Positions 8,475 to 16,750 of a stretch of 55,445 nucleotides of DNA are shown piece by piece. A program made the translations under genes and the position numbers. Positions within the stretch are counted from its first letter, which is position 1. Every line of letters begins with the position of its first letter. Source of the stretch: Clostridiales bacterium. Lineage in GTDB: Bacteria > Bacillota > Clostridia > Oscillospirales > Oscillospiraceae. The notes under the pieces are model-generated. The model made no database searches. It had not been told where the DNA came from and saw only the letters and a program-made list of their open reading frames with translations. The DNA lies in NCBI GenBank assembly GCA_012838345.1, contig DUPK01000048.1:1-55445 (forward strand), read 5' to 3'.

Positions 8475-10199
8475 ATGAGTTACATCGACGAATATAATAA
8501 GTGGTTTCAAAGCCCCTCGCTGTCCGCGGAGGAAAGGGCCGAGCTTAAATCCATTGCAAACGACCCGAAGGAGATTGAGGACAGGTTCTTCGCCCCCCTC
8601 TCTTTCGGCACCGCCGGCCTTCGCGGGATAATGGGCACGGGTCTGCACCGCATGAACATACATGTTATCCGCCATGCGACACAGGGCTTTGCATCCCTGA
8701 TACGCGCACTAGGTCCGGACGCTGCAGGGCGGGGAGTAATCATATGCTATGATTGCCGCAAAAACAGCCCCCTTTTCGCACGGGAAGCTGCAAGCGTCAT
8801 GGCTGGAAACGGAATAAAGGTAAGGATTTTCGACGCACTCCGCCCGACGCCGGAGCTCAGCTTTGCCATACGCGAGTACGGCGCCATTGCGGGGATAAAC
8901 ATAACGGCCAGCCACAATACAAAGGAGTATAACGGCTACAAGGTTTACTGGGAGGACGGGGCGCAGCTTCCGCCTGAGCACGCCGGCGCCGTTGCCTCGG
9001 AGATGGCGAAAATTGATATTTTCACCGGGGTCAAACTAAAAAACTACGAGAAGGCTCTGGCCGAAGGGCAAATCGAGCTCATCGGCGAGGAGATTGACCG
9101 GAAGTTCCTCGACAAAGTGCTTGCCCACGCGATAGACAGGGAATGCGTCAGGAAGGCGGCGGACAACCTGAAAATCGTCTACACCCCCTTTCACGGCACT
9201 GGCTACAGGTTTGTCCCCGAGGTCCTCAAAAAGCTCGGCATAAAGCACCTCTACCCCGTTCCGGAGCAGATGGTGCTCGACGGAGATTTTCCGACCGTAA
9301 AGAGTCCAAACCCCGAGTACCCCGAGGGCTTCCACCTTGCAATTGAGCTTGCCCGGGAGAAAGATGCCTCGCTCATTATAGGCACAGACCCCGATTCCGA
9401 CAGGCTCGGAATTATGGTTAAAAAGGGCGACAACTACATCAGCATAAGCGGCAACCAGCTCGGCGTGCTGCTCATGGACTATATCATTAACGCAAGAAAG
9501 GCAGCCGGTACGCTGCCCGGTAACGCCGCAGTACTGAAATCAATAGTCACGACCAAAATGTCCGACAAGATAGCCCATATGAACGGTGTATATATTGAGG
9601 ACACCTTCACCGGCTTCAAGTTCATGGCCGAGAGAATCAAGGAATTTGAGGCAAGCGGCGAGAAAAAGGTTATCTTCTCTTACGAGGAGTCATACGGCTA
9701 TATGGTGGGCGACTTCGTGCGCGACAAGGACGCCGTGACCGCTTCCATGCTCGTGGCCGAGATGGCGGCCTCGTACCACCTGAAGGGCATGACCCTCTAC
9801 GATGCCATGCAGTCGCTGTATGAAAAATACGGCTATCACTGTGAAAAAACTTTGAACCTCGTCATGCCCGGCCTTGACGGGCTGAAGAAGATGCGCAAGC
9901 TCATGGAAACCCTCCGGACGCAGCCTCCGAAGGAGATAGGCGGCACTGCTGTCCTTCGCTTAACGGATTATCTCCCGGGCACGGTGCTGGATGTAAAAAG
10001 CGGAGCAGCTGCGGAGTCAAGGCTCCGCGGCTCGAATGTCCTATATTTTGAGCTTGAGGACGGCACCGATTTCATCGTACGTCCCTCCGGAACGGAACCG
10101 AAAATTAAAGTCTACATCATGGTCAAGGGACAGTGCGCAGACGACTGCGGGGAAAAGATAAGTGTCTATGAGAAATACGCAAAAACCCTTGAGGGCTAG
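8475..10199 (+). CDS. Phospho-sugar mutase (phosphoglucomutase/phosphomannomutase family)
   Basis: Alpha-D-phosphohexomutase that interconverts hexose 1- and 6-phosphates in the cytoplasm. Four-domain layout in 574 residues: phosphoserine loop ITASHNTKEYNG with Ser about 146; Mg2+ loop GTDPDSDRLG; sugar-specificity loop FSYEESYGY; phosphate-binding RPSGTEPKIKVY at the C-terminus. The long form with EESYGY resembles PgcA-type phosphoglucomutases, but substrate preference cannot be read directly. ATG 8475 is preferred to an in-frame start at 8355, which would overlap the upstream gene, because GGAGAGG (8461-8467) precedes it. The product could feed UDP-glucose made for GalE. Confidence 0.93.
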   Translation: MSYIDEYNKWFQSPSLSAEERAELKSIANDPKEIEDRFFAPLSFGTAGLRGIMGTGLHRMNIHVIRHATQGFASLIRALGPDAAGRGVIICYDCRKNSPLFAREAASVMAGNGIKVRIFDALRPTPELSFAIREYGAIAGINITASHNTKEYNGYKVYWEDGAQLPPEHAGAVASEMAKIDIFTGVKLKNYEKALAEGQIELIGEEIDRKFLDKVLAHAIDRECVRKAADNLKIVYTPFHGTGYRFVPEVLKKLGIKHLYPVPEQMVLDGDFPTVKSPNPEYPEGFHLAIELAREKDASLIIGTDPDSDRLGIMVKKGDNYISISGNQLGVLLMDYIINARKAAGTLPGNAAVLKSIVTTKMSDKIAHMNGVYIEDTFTGFKFMAERIKEFEASGEKKVIFSYEESYGYMVGDFVRDKDAVTASMLVAEMAASYHLKGMTLYDAMQSLYEKYGYHCEKTLNLVMPGLDGLKKMRKLMETLRTQPPKEIGGTAVLRLTDYLPGTVLDVKSGAAAESRLRGSNVLYFELEDGTDFIVRPSGTEPKIKVYIMVKGQCADDCGEKISVYEKYAKTLEG

Positions 10200-10292
10200 G
10201 CCGTTTCCCGCAGCTAAACCCGTAAAAATGTGTTATTCACGTAAAGCGCACGTTTATTGTAAATAATTTACACTAATTCGTCTGATTATATA

Positions 10293-10321
10293 TTGACATT
10301 TTGGCCTGTATGTCTTATAAT
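10293..10321 (+). promoter_or_regulatory. Promoter of the mntP riboswitch transcript
   Basis: TTGACA (10293-10298) and TATAAT (10316-10321), both perfect sigma-A hexamers, are separated by exactly 17 bp. Transcription would begin near 10328, directly at the aptamer's first strand. Confidence 0.9.
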
Positions 10322-10328
10322 GGCGTCC

Positions 10329-10414
10329 AGATAAGGGAGTAGTTGGCACTATATGTGTAATAAAGTCAACATAATGACTCTGTCTGGCTTTGTTTTAAAC
10401 AACGAGACTTATCT
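10329..10414 (+). ncRNA. yybP-ykoY manganese riboswitch aptamer
   Basis: The conserved yybP-ykoY elements are visible. The P1 strand AGATAAG (10329-10335) runs into GGGAGTAG, an internal AAAGTCAACA follows, and the closing strand AACGAGACTTATCT carries CTTATCT (10408-10414) pairing with P1. The family binds Mn2+ and controls Mn exporters. Here it lies between a consensus promoter and mntP, the expected partner. Confidence 0.9.
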
Positions 10415-10445
10415 GCGAATTGACGCAGATAAGTCTCGTTTAGGT
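10401..10445 (+). terminator. Expression-platform terminator of the manganese riboswitch
   Basis: AACGAGACTTATCTGCG (10401-10417) and CGCAGATAAGTCTCGTT (10424-10440) form a perfect 17-bp stem with a 6-nt loop, followed by TTTAGGTTTATT. Its 5' arm contains the CTTATCT strand that the aptamer uses for P1. The 3' arm repeats AGATAAG (10427-10433), identical to the P1 5' strand. P1 and terminator are therefore mutually exclusive, so Mn2+ should turn mntP on. Confidence 0.9.
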
Positions 10446-10462
10446 TTATTGGGAGATGTGAA

Positions 10463-11023
10463 ATGAGCCTTGCTTCTCTGATACTTCTGGCCTTTGCGCT
10501 TTCCATGGACGCTTTCGCCGTGGCAATCTGCAAGGGGCTTGCAATGAAGAAAATAACCCTCAAAAAGGCCCTGATTGTAGGCTTGTACTTTGGGATATTC
10601 CAAGCGGGCATGCCTCTCCTGGGGTACTTCTTAGGCTCCTTTTTTGAGCATCTGGTCACCTCGATTGACCATTGGATTGCGTTTATTCTGCTCTCGGCCA
10701 TAGGCGCTAAGATGATACACGAGGCACTAAGCTGTACCACTGAGGCGGGAGATGATTCCCTGTCCTTTAAGACCATGATAGTTCTGGCAATTGCAACCAG
10801 CATTGACGCTCTGGCAGTCGGGATAACTCTTGCCTTCTTGCAGGTTAACATATATTACGCGGTAACCTTTATAGGATTTATTACTTTTGCTCTTTCGACT
10901 GCCGGCGTGAAAATCGGCAACATTTTCGGCGCAAAGTTCAAATCCCGCGCCGAACTAGTGGGCGGTACGGTCCTCATCATAATCGGGGTAAAGATATTGA
11001 TTGAGCACCTGTTCCTGCAATAG
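10463..11023 (+). CDS. mntP: Manganese efflux pump MntP
   Basis: MntP (DUF204) exports Mn2+ across the cytoplasmic membrane. The 186 residues contain about six predicted TM helices in two repeats, each with the conserved acidic motif: [17 protein letters not shown] near the N-terminus and [16 protein letters not shown] in the middle. GGGAG lies about 8 nt before the ATG. The gene is preceded by a promoter, a Mn2+ riboswitch and its terminator, so it should be induced when Mn2+ is high. It is likely monocistronic, with an imperfect hairpin downstream at 11113-11156. Confidence 0.95.
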   Translation: MSLASLILLAFALSMDAFAVAICKGLAMKKITLKKALIVGLYFGIFQAGMPLLGYFLGSFFEHLVTSIDHWIAFILLSAIGAKMIHEALSCTTEAGDDSLSFKTMIVLAIATSIDALAVGITLAFLQVNIYYAVTFIGFITFALSTAGVKIGNIFGAKFKSRAELVGGTVLIIIGVKILIEHLFLQ

Positions 11024-11112
11024 TCCGGCAAGTCCTTAATTCCAGTAGTGAACACGCCGCCATGGCATATGGGCGGATACAGAACCAAAAAGCCAGAGAC
11101 AGAGAGAACTTC

Positions 11113-11156
11113 ACCCCAATCGTCAGAGAGTATGATATACCGGTAACGATTGGGGT
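11113..11156. other. Inverted repeat between mntP and rtcB
   Basis: ACCCCAATCGT (11113-11123) and ACGATTGGGGT (11146-11156) are perfect 11-nt complements around a 22-nt loop. There is no U tract, so it is a weak terminator candidate for mntP or a leader structure for rtcB. The rest of the 214-bp gap shows nothing else. Confidence 0.45.
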
Positions 11157-11236
11157 ATTAACTATGTAAAAAGAGGTATCAAGCGATACACGACGCTTAA
11201 CGGCAAGTAGCAAAAGCAACATGAGGGGAGGAACAT

Positions 11237-12313
11237 ATGGCGGATTTAAAGATATTTGCGAACAATATCGAAGCCGAAGCGTTAAATCAGATACATGCAC
11301 TGATGAAACAGCCGGTATTTCAGGACTCAAAAGTGCGGATTATGCCGGACGCCCACCTGGGCGTGGGCTGCGTTATAGGGTTTACGGCAAATCTCATAGA
11401 CAAGGTGATACCCAACGTCGTGGGCGTGGACCTGGGCTGCGGAATGAGGACCTATGAGCTCGGAAAGGTTGATATTTCTTTAGAGCGGCTCGATGAAGTC
11501 ATCCATAAATGCATCCCAAGCGGCAGAGATATACATAGGACGCGGGTGGTTCAATTTCCGAAAATCCGGGACCTGCATTGCTTCAAACATCTCAAGGAAA
11601 GAGACAGGTTTGAGCGCAGCATAGGCACTCTGGGCGGCGGAAATCATTTTATAGAGCTTGATGTTGACGATGAGGGAAATAAGTACCTTGTAATCCACAC
11701 CGGAAGCCGCAACCTCGGCAAACAGGTGGCTGAGCACTACCAAAAGCTTGCCGTCAGTCTGCTGGGCAAATCCAAGATACCCAGGGACCTCTGCTATCTT
11801 TCAGGGGAGCCAATGGACAGATACCTGCACGATATGAAGATATGTCAGGAGTATGCAAGGTTAAACCGTGAAACCATAGGGGATATTATCTTGTCGGAAA
11901 TGAAGCTCAAGCCCATAGCCGGCTTTGAGACCATACACAACTATATTGACCTCGACACCAATATCATCAGGAAGGGGGCCATATCGGCTAAAAAGGGTGA
12001 GCTGCTGCTCATACCGATTAACATGAGGGACGGCTGTATACTCGGACGCGGCAAGGGAAACGAAGACTGGAACTGCTCGGCTCCGCACGGGGCGGGGCGC
12101 GTCATGAGCCGCACCGAGGCCAAAAAAACGTTAAGCATGGATGAGTACAAAAAGGCCATGGACGGCATCTACACAAGCTCAGTAAGTGTTTATACAATCG
12201 ACGAGGCCCCCATGGCGTACAAACCATTGTCGGAGATAGCAGAAAGCATTGCCGATACAGTGGAGGTTTTGAAAATAATAAAACCTGTATACAATTTCAA
12301 GGCCAGCGAATAA
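11237..12313 (+). CDS. rtcB: RtcB-family RNA ligase
   Basis: RtcB joins RNA ends bearing 2',3'-cyclic phosphate or 3'-phosphate to 5'-OH ends, using GTP and Mn2+. Family motifs over 358 residues include: MPDAHLGVGCVIGFTA, GVDLGCGM (metal Asp/Cys), GGGNHFIELDVD, HTGSRNLGKQVAEHY, and the guanylylation His in NCSAPHGAGRVMSRTEAKK. The short length and lack of an adjacent archease gene match the smaller bacterial RtcB group. GGGGAGG precedes the ATG. Its placement after mntP may be chance, though both products deal with Mn2+. Confidence 0.94.
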   Translation: MADLKIFANNIEAEALNQIHALMKQPVFQDSKVRIMPDAHLGVGCVIGFTANLIDKVIPNVVGVDLGCGMRTYELGKVDISLERLDEVIHKCIPSGRDIHRTRVVQFPKIRDLHCFKHLKERDRFERSIGTLGGGNHFIELDVDDEGNKYLVIHTGSRNLGKQVAEHYQKLAVSLLGKSKIPRDLCYLSGEPMDRYLHDMKICQEYARLNRETIGDIILSEMKLKPIAGFETIHNYIDLDTNIIRKGAISAKKGELLLIPINMRDGCILGRGKGNEDWNCSAPHGAGRVMSRTEAKKTLSMDEYKKAMDGIYTSSVSVYTIDEAPMAYKPLSEIAESIADTVEVLKIIKPVYNFKASE

Positions 12314-12417
12314 CAGACGGGCGCTTTCGGGCTTTAATCGGCTTTGGCAACCGCTTAGATGCATGTTGGCAGTATAGCATGCTCTTCATAATTTCAATCC
12401 GAATTCTATTGGGACAC

Positions 12418-12451
12418 AAAAAATAGGCTACAATTTTGTAGCCTATTTTTT
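12418..12451. terminator. Bidirectional terminator between rtcB and hydA
   Basis: AAAAAATAGGCTACA (12418-12432) and TGTAGCCTATTTTTT (12437-12451) form a 15-bp stem with a 4-nt loop, A-rich on one side and T-rich on the other, so it works on both strands. Almost the same hairpin recurs at 19837-19865. The remaining 12314-12555 also holds the palindrome TTTCCAAACGGTTTGGAAA near 12479-12497 and a small hairpin near hydA's stop. Confidence 0.88.
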
Positions 12452-12555
12452 ATATTCTGTTATGCTTCGGTATCTACATTTCCAAACGGTTTGGAAATAA
12501 AAGAGAGGAATTTAACGCCTCATTAGCTTTCAATGAGGATAAACTTTGCAGATTA

Positions 12556-14280
12556 TCAGAGCGTCCACTGGGTTTGGTCTGTATGTAGCAGCTCGTGAGA
12601 TTTGTGGCTGAGGGGCTTTCTGAAGAACTCGGCGTAGATCTGCCGCACGGAGGGGTTTTCGTGTGAGAAGCGGAGCTTATTCTTCGCGTCGAGGTCGTAC
12701 AGTCTCGCACCGCGCTCGCCGGCAAGCTCAAGGCCGTCGGTAATCGGCTGACCGCCGCCGCCGGCGCAGCCTCCGGGGCAGGCCATAATCTCGATGAAGT
12801 CGTACTTGCTTCTGCCGGACACGATGTCCTCCATAACGGCGCGGGCGTTAGCCAGCCCGCTAGCGACGCAGGCGTGCACGGGTATGCCAGCGATTGTCAC
12901 AGTGACCTCTTTGCGCCCGTTCAGGCCCCGGACGACCTTAAAGGCGTCGGGGTCGGGGTTTTTGCCCTCGAGTACGAAGTACGCAGTGCGCAGGGCGGCC
13001 TCCATAACGCCGCCCGTCGCGCCGAAGATTACGGCCGCGCCTGTGCCGGTACCGAGCGGAGAATCAAACTCCTGTTCGGGCAGCGTGAACACGTTAATGC
13101 CCTTGACACGCATGAGTCTTGCAATCTCGCGGGTCGTGAGGACAATGTCGACGTCGGCCCCGGCTCCCGCGTCATTCAGCTCGGGAACGGAAGACTCATA
13201 CTTCTTCGCAGTGCAGGGCATAACCGAAACGCAGACTATTTTTTTCGGGTCCACGCCAATCTTCTTTGCAAAGTAAGTCTTGGTCACCGCACCGAACATC
13301 TGCTGCGGGGATTTGGCGGTCGAGAGATGGCCCACAAGTTCGGGATACTCAAGCTTCATAAAGCGCACCCACCCCGGACAGCAGGAGGTGAACATCGGCA
13401 TTTTTGCCTTTCCGCTCGTATCAGCCATGCGGCCAATGAGCTCGTTCCCTTCCTCCATTATCGTAAGGTCGGCGGCAAAATTGGTGTCGAATACATAGTC
13501 GACCCCGAGGGCGCGGAAGGCAGCGGCCATGCGCTTTTCGGTTGCCATCTCGGGGGGAAGGCCAACCCCGTCGCCCCATGCGGCGCGGACGGCGGGCGCG
13601 ACCTGCAGCACGACAACCTTGTCGGGGTCGTTTATAGCGGCCATGAGCCTCACGGTGTCGTCACGCTCACGCAGCGCACCGACCGGGCAGTGGGTGATGC
13701 ACTGGCCGCAGTAGGTGCAGTTGACCTCGCCGAGCTTCCTTCCCTCGCGGACACCCACGGTTGCGCGGCGTCCGGTGCCGAGCAAATCCCAGACCTGCAT
13801 GCCCTGAATCTTGTCGCAAATGTTGACGCAGCGCAGGCACTGTATACACTTGGAGTTCGTCCGGATTATGGGCAGAGACATATCCCAGTCGTTTTCCGGG
13901 AGCTTTGCCTCGTAGATGGGGTCTAGAAGATTCATATCGCCTGCAAGGTTTTGCAGCGAGCAGTTGCTGTTGCGCGCGCAGGTCGGGCAATGGCAGTCGT
14001 GCTGGGAGAGAATCAGCGCAACATTGTTGCGGCGCGCCTCAATAGCCCGCTTGGAGTTTGTGAGTATATCCATGCCCTCCATGCAGACGGTATTGCAGGC
14101 GGTTGCCAAGCGGTCGTTACCCTTAATCTCCACCACGCACACACGGCAGGAGGCTACCTCGTTTATGTCCTTCAGGTAGCACAGAGACGGGATTATGATG
14201 CCGTTTTCGCGTGCGGCCTGAAGAATGGTGGTGCCATCCTTCACCGATATGGCCTTCCCGTTTATCGTGATATTTACCAT
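12556..14280 (-). CDS. hydA: [FeFe] hydrogenase catalytic subunit (HydA/HndD-like)
   Basis: Catalyses reversible H2 formation or oxidation at an H-cluster in the cytoplasm. 574 residues. An N-terminal [2Fe-2S] ferredoxin domain (LCYLKDINEVASCRVC) is followed by the His-ligated [4Fe-4S] (HDCHCPTCARNSNC). Two [4Fe-4S] motifs come next (CIQCLRCVNICD; CTYCGQCITHCP). The H-cluster motifs are TSCCPGWVRF, MPCTAKKYE and MACPGGCAGGGGQP, and a small-subunit-like tail ends the protein. ATG 14280 has a GGAGG-rich ribosome site; longer starts would lie deep inside the upstream gene. It overlaps the upstream GltD-like flavoprotein gene by 7 nt, implying coupled translation and a two-subunit enzyme. Maturases hydEFG are not in the window. 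Confidence 0.96.
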   Translation of the reverse strand: MVNITINGKAISVKDGTTILQAARENGIIIPSLCYLKDINEVASCRVCVVEIKGNDRLATACNTVCMEGMDILTNSKRAIEARRNNVALILSQHDCHCPTCARNSNCSLQNLAGDMNLLDPIYEAKLPENDWDMSLPIIRTNSKCIQCLRCVNICDKIQGMQVWDLLGTGRRATVGVREGRKLGEVNCTYCGQCITHCPVGALRERDDTVRLMAAINDPDKVVVLQVAPAVRAAWGDGVGLPPEMATEKRMAAAFRALGVDYVFDTNFAADLTIMEEGNELIGRMADTSGKAKMPMFTSCCPGWVRFMKLEYPELVGHLSTAKSPQQMFGAVTKTYFAKKIGVDPKKIVCVSVMPCTAKKYESSVPELNDAGAGADVDIVLTTREIARLMRVKGINVFTLPEQEFDSPLGTGTGAAVIFGATGGVMEAALRTAYFVLEGKNPDPDAFKVVRGLNGRKEVTVTIAGIPVHACVASGLANARAVMEDIVSGRSKYDFIEIMACPGGCAGGGGQPITDGLELAGERGARLYDLDAKNKLRFSHENPSVRQIYAEFFRKPLSHKSHELLHTDQTQWTL

Positions 14281-16091
14281 AGCTCTTTCCTCCCTCCCCT
14301 GAACGCACCATAGCCGTAGTGGTCGCAGCGCAGACAGCGAGAGCATTCCAGCTTGGCCTCCTCGTCCGTCAGGCACATCTCCATCATATTAAAGTCTACC
14401 TTGCGGCTCTCGGCGGTCCGCTCGCGCATGTTTACCCTGCCCCAGGCGGGTTTGCCCTGGGTATAGGCCGGGGGTACCTCCACGCCGGAGGTGATGGGTG
14501 TATTAAAGCCAAAGTAGGAGTCTATGTTGCTGGCAGCCACCTTGCCGGCGTCAATCGCGCGTATGACGGTCGCCGGGCCAAAGTAGCAGTCGCCGCCGGC
14601 AAAGACGCCGGGGATGCCCTGGACGTTAGCGCCAAGGTCGGCAACTATGCGGCTGCGCCTGGTTTCCACACCGCTCTGCTGGAAGTGTTGGCTGTCGATG
14701 GCCTGGCCTATGGCGATGAGGACAATATCGCAGGGCAAAGTCACCTCGGGCGCCTCGGCGTTAACGGGCAGGGGCCTGCCATCCTCTATTGGCCCCGGAA
14801 TCTGCGGCTGCATAACAAAGCCCACAACCTTGTCATCCTCAACCTCAATGCGTACCGGCGCCATTAGCTGTATAATATCGCAGCCCTCAGCGATGGCTCC
14901 TTCTATCTCTTCCGGCAGGGCGGTCATATCCTCAATACGGCGGCGATAGACAACAATTACGCTGCTGGAGCCTAGGCGCCGGGCCGTACGCGCAGCGTCC
15001 ATAGCGACGTTTCCGCCGCCTACCACCACTACGCGCTTACCCGTAAAGTCGGGAAGGTTCCCCTCGCCGACGGATGCGAGCAAATCGACGGCGTAGAGCA
15101 CGCCCTGAGCGTCTTCACCGGGACAGTCAAGCTCCTTGGCTCCCTGGGCCCCGATAGCTATGAAAACGCTGTCAAACTTGCTTCGCACCTCGCTGAAGGA
15201 GATGTCCTTGCCGATTGTGACTCCGTAATGCACCTTAATTCCGGTGGAGAGAATGTTCTCAATGTCGCGGTCAAGGTATTCATCCGGCAGGCGGTAGCTG
15301 GGGATGCCGTAGCGCAGCATGCCGCCGAGCTTTGGGCGCTTTTCAAAAACCGTAACCTCAAAGCCCTTGAGCTGCAGATAGTAGGCAGCCGTAAGCCCGG
15401 CCGGGCCGCCGCCGATTACCGCGACCGTTTTACCGTTAAGCGGCGCGCAAGCCGGGGCGGGAACCTCGCCCGCACGCTCCACCGCATACCGCTTCAGGCC
15501 ACGGATATTGATGGAGTCATCCACAATCTGACGGCGGCAGTGGTTTTCGCAGGGGTGCTCGCAGACAAGTCCGCATACGGCGGGGAAGGGATTGTCCTTG
15601 CGAATCAGCCGTACCGCGTCGGCATACCGCCCCTCCCTGATGAGCGCTATGTAGCCGGGGATGTCGACATTGGCCGGACAACCCGCGACGCATGGCACGG
15701 CGGCGAAATGCTCCGTACACACGCCTCTTTCCACATGGGACTCATAATCATCCCTAAATGCGGTCAGTCCGTCAATGACCAGTTTGGCGGCCTCAAAGCC
15801 GATGGCGCAGTCTGCACTGTCGTAAATAGCCCTGGCACAGTTTTGCACCGTCTCCAAATCCGTTTGCGTCGCTTTTTTGTCCAGAATCCTCTCCAGTTGC
15901 CTGTGGAGCCGGTCAAGACCCACCCTGCAGGGCACGCATTTGCCACAGCTCTGGGTCAGGCACATCTCCACAAACGATGCCGTCAGGTCCACTGGACAGC
16001 TCCCAAAAGGTGCAGCGCAGCGCCTTCGACCGATTGTCGCATATAGCTCATCGACCTTTTGTTGCGCTGCGCTTTGCTGGTTTATGTACAT
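14274..16091 (-). CDS. GltD-like NAD(P)H/FAD oxidoreductase with an N-terminal NuoF-type Fe-S domain
   Basis: A 605-residue fusion. Residues about 25-110 resemble the C-terminal [4Fe-4S] domain of NuoF/HydB (TQSCGKCVPCRVGLDRL). Then comes a GltD-type module: a Cys-rich dihydropyrimidine-dehydrogenase-like Fe-S domain (CVAGCPANVDIPGYI; CGLVCEHPCENHCRR), FAD site AVIGGGPAGLTAAYYLQ, NAD(P)H site VVVVGGGNVAMDAARTARR, and AGGDCYFGPATVIRAI. By family logic it passes electrons between NAD(P)H and Fe-S centres. Overlap with hydA says it is the hydrogenase's diaphorase partner, in place of NuoE/NuoF-type subunits. AAGGAGA lies 8 nt before ATG 16091. A decayed copy of its 5' end lies upstream at 16505-16745. 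Confidence 0.88.
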   Translation of the reverse strand: MYINQQSAAQQKVDELYATIGRRRCAAPFGSCPVDLTASFVEMCLTQSCGKCVPCRVGLDRLHRQLERILDKKATQTDLETVQNCARAIYDSADCAIGFEAAKLVIDGLTAFRDDYESHVERGVCTEHFAAVPCVAGCPANVDIPGYIALIREGRYADAVRLIRKDNPFPAVCGLVCEHPCENHCRRQIVDDSINIRGLKRYAVERAGEVPAPACAPLNGKTVAVIGGGPAGLTAAYYLQLKGFEVTVFEKRPKLGGMLRYGIPSYRLPDEYLDRDIENILSTGIKVHYGVTIGKDISFSEVRSKFDSVFIAIGAQGAKELDCPGEDAQGVLYAVDLLASVGEGNLPDFTGKRVVVVGGGNVAMDAARTARRLGSSSVIVVYRRRIEDMTALPEEIEGAIAEGCDIIQLMAPVRIEVEDDKVVGFVMQPQIPGPIEDGRPLPVNAEAPEVTLPCDIVLIAIGQAIDSQHFQQSGVETRRSRIVADLGANVQGIPGVFAGGDCYFGPATVIRAIDAGKVAASNIDSYFGFNTPITSGVEVPPAYTQGKPAWGRVNMRERTAESRKVDFNMMEMCLTDEEAKLECSRCLRCDHYGYGAFRGGRKELW

Positions 16092-16142
16092 AGACTCGTC
16101 TCCTTTTGAATCTATATTTTTAATTTTTTATTTCAAAAGCCC

Positions 16143-16240
16143 AACATGAGAATCCTTTCCCTCACGGAAAGTTTCACCAAGGGATGTTTCCTTTTCCTGA
16201 GCTGTTTTCGCCAAATCTTCCTATCCTGTTTTCTCCTTTG
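16143..16240 (-). pseudogene. Decayed copy of the larC 3' end
   Basis: This stretch aligns with the true larC 3' end about 605 bp downstream in plus coordinates. Both carry TTTTCGCCAAATC (16205-16217 and 16810-16822), preceded by AGGGATGTT and followed by similar sequence ending in TCTCC(C)TTTG. Many substitutions and small indels separate the two. No open frame of useful length remains. It forms one half of a tandem duplication with 16505-16745. Confidence 0.7.
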
Positions 16241-16283
16241 TTACACAGTAATTCCGGCACGCGCATGGCACGAAAGCCGTAAT

Positions 16284-16397
16284 CTAGTTCTCAAAAATAC
16301 GGAACGAGTTGCCTAATCTGTTAATATATTCCTTTTCGACTTTATTCTCCTCAATATAATTAACATCACAATTATCACAATAATACTGTAAACCCAT
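16284..16397 (-). CDS. Possible small CxxC ORF or gene remnant in an AT-rich island
   Basis: A 37-codon frame from ATG 16397 starts MGLQYYCDNCDVNYIEENK and stops at TAG 16284. The frame is open well upstream, with coding-like Lys/Asn/Thr-rich text, to about 16500 but with no good start, so this may be the tail of a lost gene rather than a gene. It lies in an AT-rich block (about 16245-16500) unlike the GC-rich neighbours and located between the two halves of the duplication. The CxxC could bind zinc. No family recognised. Confidence 0.25.
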   Translation of the reverse strand: MGLQYYCDNCDVNYIEENKVEKEYINRLGNSFRIFEN

Positions 16398-16504
16398 GGT
16401 TGCTGTCAAATCTTTTTTTTCTAAAATTGTTAGTGGTTTTGTATTATTTTTCTGTTTTTGGTCTGATGTGTTGATAGTGCAATAACAAATATTATCCCGC
16501 CCGG

Positions 16505-16745
16505 CACAGTCGCCGTAAATTCGGCCACACCGCCGCCGATTACCGCGTCTACTTTGCCGTCAGAAAGTGCGCTATCACTGCTCCGCAAACGATGCTGCCA
16601 GGTCCGCGGGTGACAAAAAAACAGCGCAGCGCTCACAGCCGGTTGTGTTTACCGACTATTTTGCGCTGCGCCTTGCGGTTTATATATTTATACAGATTCT
16701 TCACTTTTATAATCTATTTTTATTTCGCTTCAAAAGTCCTACCTA
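16505..16745 (-). pseudogene. Decayed, internally deleted copy of the GltD-like gene 5' end
   Basis: Three islands match the intact gene. CCGCCGCCGATTACCGCG (16530-16547) is identical to 15406-15423, encoding the FAD loop (relic translation GKVDAVIGGGVAEFTA). CAGCGCAGCGC (16622-16632) matches 16013-16023, and TTGCGCTGCGC (16661-16671) matches 16062-16072. The last two sit about 600 bp from their originals and the first about 1,124 bp, so roughly 520 bp were lost inside the copy. The upstream flank (TTCAAAAGTCC) is also duplicated. This is a relic with no function expected. Confidence 0.75.
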
Positions 16746-16750
16746 AGGCC

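Noticed and set aside
12874-13926. 350-codon plus-strand open frame over the hydrogenase gene
   Set aside because: It lies antisense to hydA, whose cluster motifs are complete. GC-rich third positions create such shadows throughout; no family resemblance or ribosome site supports it.
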